NCBI RefSeq assembly: GCF_004123295.1
Contig: NZ_SDMK01000005.1
Location: 124,001-188,000 of the forward strand
Reading direction: 5' to 3'
DNA from: Silvibacterium dinghuense
Lineage (GTDB): Bacteria > Acidobacteriota > Terriglobia > Terriglobales > Acidobacteriaceae
Length of the DNA stretch: 64,000 nt
Shown here: piece after piece, positions 63,737 through 64,000 of the stretch
Numbering within the stretch: position 1 is the first letter of the stretch
Layout: each line of letters starts with the position of its first letter
Translations under genes and position numbers: made by a program
Notes under the pieces: model-generated
Databases searched by the model: none
What the model was told of the DNA's origin: nothing
Seen by the model: the letters and a program-made list of their open reading frames with translations, nothing else

Positions 63737-64000
63737 ATGACGTTATCCCGCCCTCATACCGAGTCGCCGTACATGGAGTTCGCCAAACTTCGCTCCGGCG
63801 CCCGGTGGAATCTCGCCACCAGCGCCGTGAGGAACTATCCGCTGCGCGCGCTTGATTTCAGCTGGGACCAGATGGAGATCAACGGCCCCTCCGATTACGG
63901 CTATCGCCCGCTGCTCGAAGCCATTGCCCACAGGAAGGGCGTCACACCGGAGCATGTCGTCCACACGGCAGGTACGTCGATGGCGAACCATCTCGCCTTC
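63737..64000 (+). CDS. Class I/II aminotransferase, N-terminal part (truncated by window end)
   Basis: The first 88 codons of a plus-strand gene are seen: MTLSRPHTESPYMEFAKLRS, then SDYGYRPLLEAIAHRKGVTPEHVVHTAGTSMANHLAF. The G-Y-xPLLEAIA-RKGV/TxGTSMANHLA pattern is that of PLP-dependent fold-type I aminotransferases. The catalytic Lys lies beyond the window. GAAGGAG precedes ATG 63737. Confidence 0.8.
   Translation, partial: MTLSRPHTESPYMEFAKLRSGARWNLATSAVRNYPLRALDFSWDQMEINGPSDYGYRPLLEAIAHRKGVTPEHVVHTAGTSMANHLAF

Noticed and set aside
63743-63991. Minus-strand frame opposite the aminotransferase start
   Set aside because: It mirrors a convincing aminotransferase N-terminus with a good ribosome site on the plus strand.

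Overview
The window reads as a chromosomal segment of an Acidobacteriota bacterium, most likely class Terriglobia (Terriglobus/Granulicella/Edaphobacter-like). This is an inference from high-GC coding sequence, a very large TonB-dependent receptor with an N-terminal carboxypeptidase-regulatory-like domain, a bacterial myo-inositol oxygenase, hydrolases rich in Tat and Sec signal peptides, and short dispersed palindromic repeats. About 60 protein genes, one tRNA-Val(GAC) and no rRNA are visible. No CRISPR array, prophage or intact insertion sequence was found.

Layout. 1-10 kb: an unknown conserved gene, a serine beta-lactamase-family hydrolase, a TM2 protein, an AI-2E-family permease with an extra C-terminal domain, frr-lipA, a higBA toxin-antitoxin pair and a HipA-like kinase/DUF3037 pair. 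9.6-14 kb: a membrane protein, cytochrome c and dacB on the minus strand, then folP and an alpha/beta hydrolase on the plus strand. 14-22.5 kb: a carbohydrate and regulatory block with a GH92 mannosidase, two tandem AhpD-like genes split by a MITE-like repeat, a Tat-exported GxGYxYP protein, a LacI regulator and cobyrinate a,c-diamide synthase. 22.6-29.2 kb: a complete minus-strand ISC iron-sulfur operon in the order iscR-iscS-iscU-iscA-hscB-tautomerase-hscA-fdx-iscX. A 54-residue zinc-ribbon-like protein is divergent from iscR.

29.6-34 kb: pgsA, tRNA-Val, an orphan IS630-like DNA-binding domain and a 500-residue protein carrying a MACPF/CDC-like pore-former signature. This is the most accessory-looking stretch. 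33.5-40 kb: a minus-strand glycan utilisation unit (Oar-like TonB receptor, GH35-type beta-galactosidase, SGNH hydrolase) behind LacI-type palindromes. 40-49 kb: a siderophore receptor with divergent AraC regulator, cupin, aldo/keto reductase, second AraC regulator, MFS exporter and PepSY membrane protein. Rrf2/IscR-like palindromes stand upstream of the siderophore receptor and of the PepSY gene.

49.5-64 kb: lepB, a CtaG-FixG fusion with a FixH-like partner, inositol oxygenase, ribokinase divergent from a hydantoinase-carbamoylase pair, GTP-type PEP carboxykinase, a monooxygenase-like gene, an M24 peptidase-pncA-mutarotase operon and the start of an aminotransferase. Recurrent features across the window are long perfect inverted repeats between convergent genes and a dispersed ~200-bp repeat (three long copies and one 63-bp copy).
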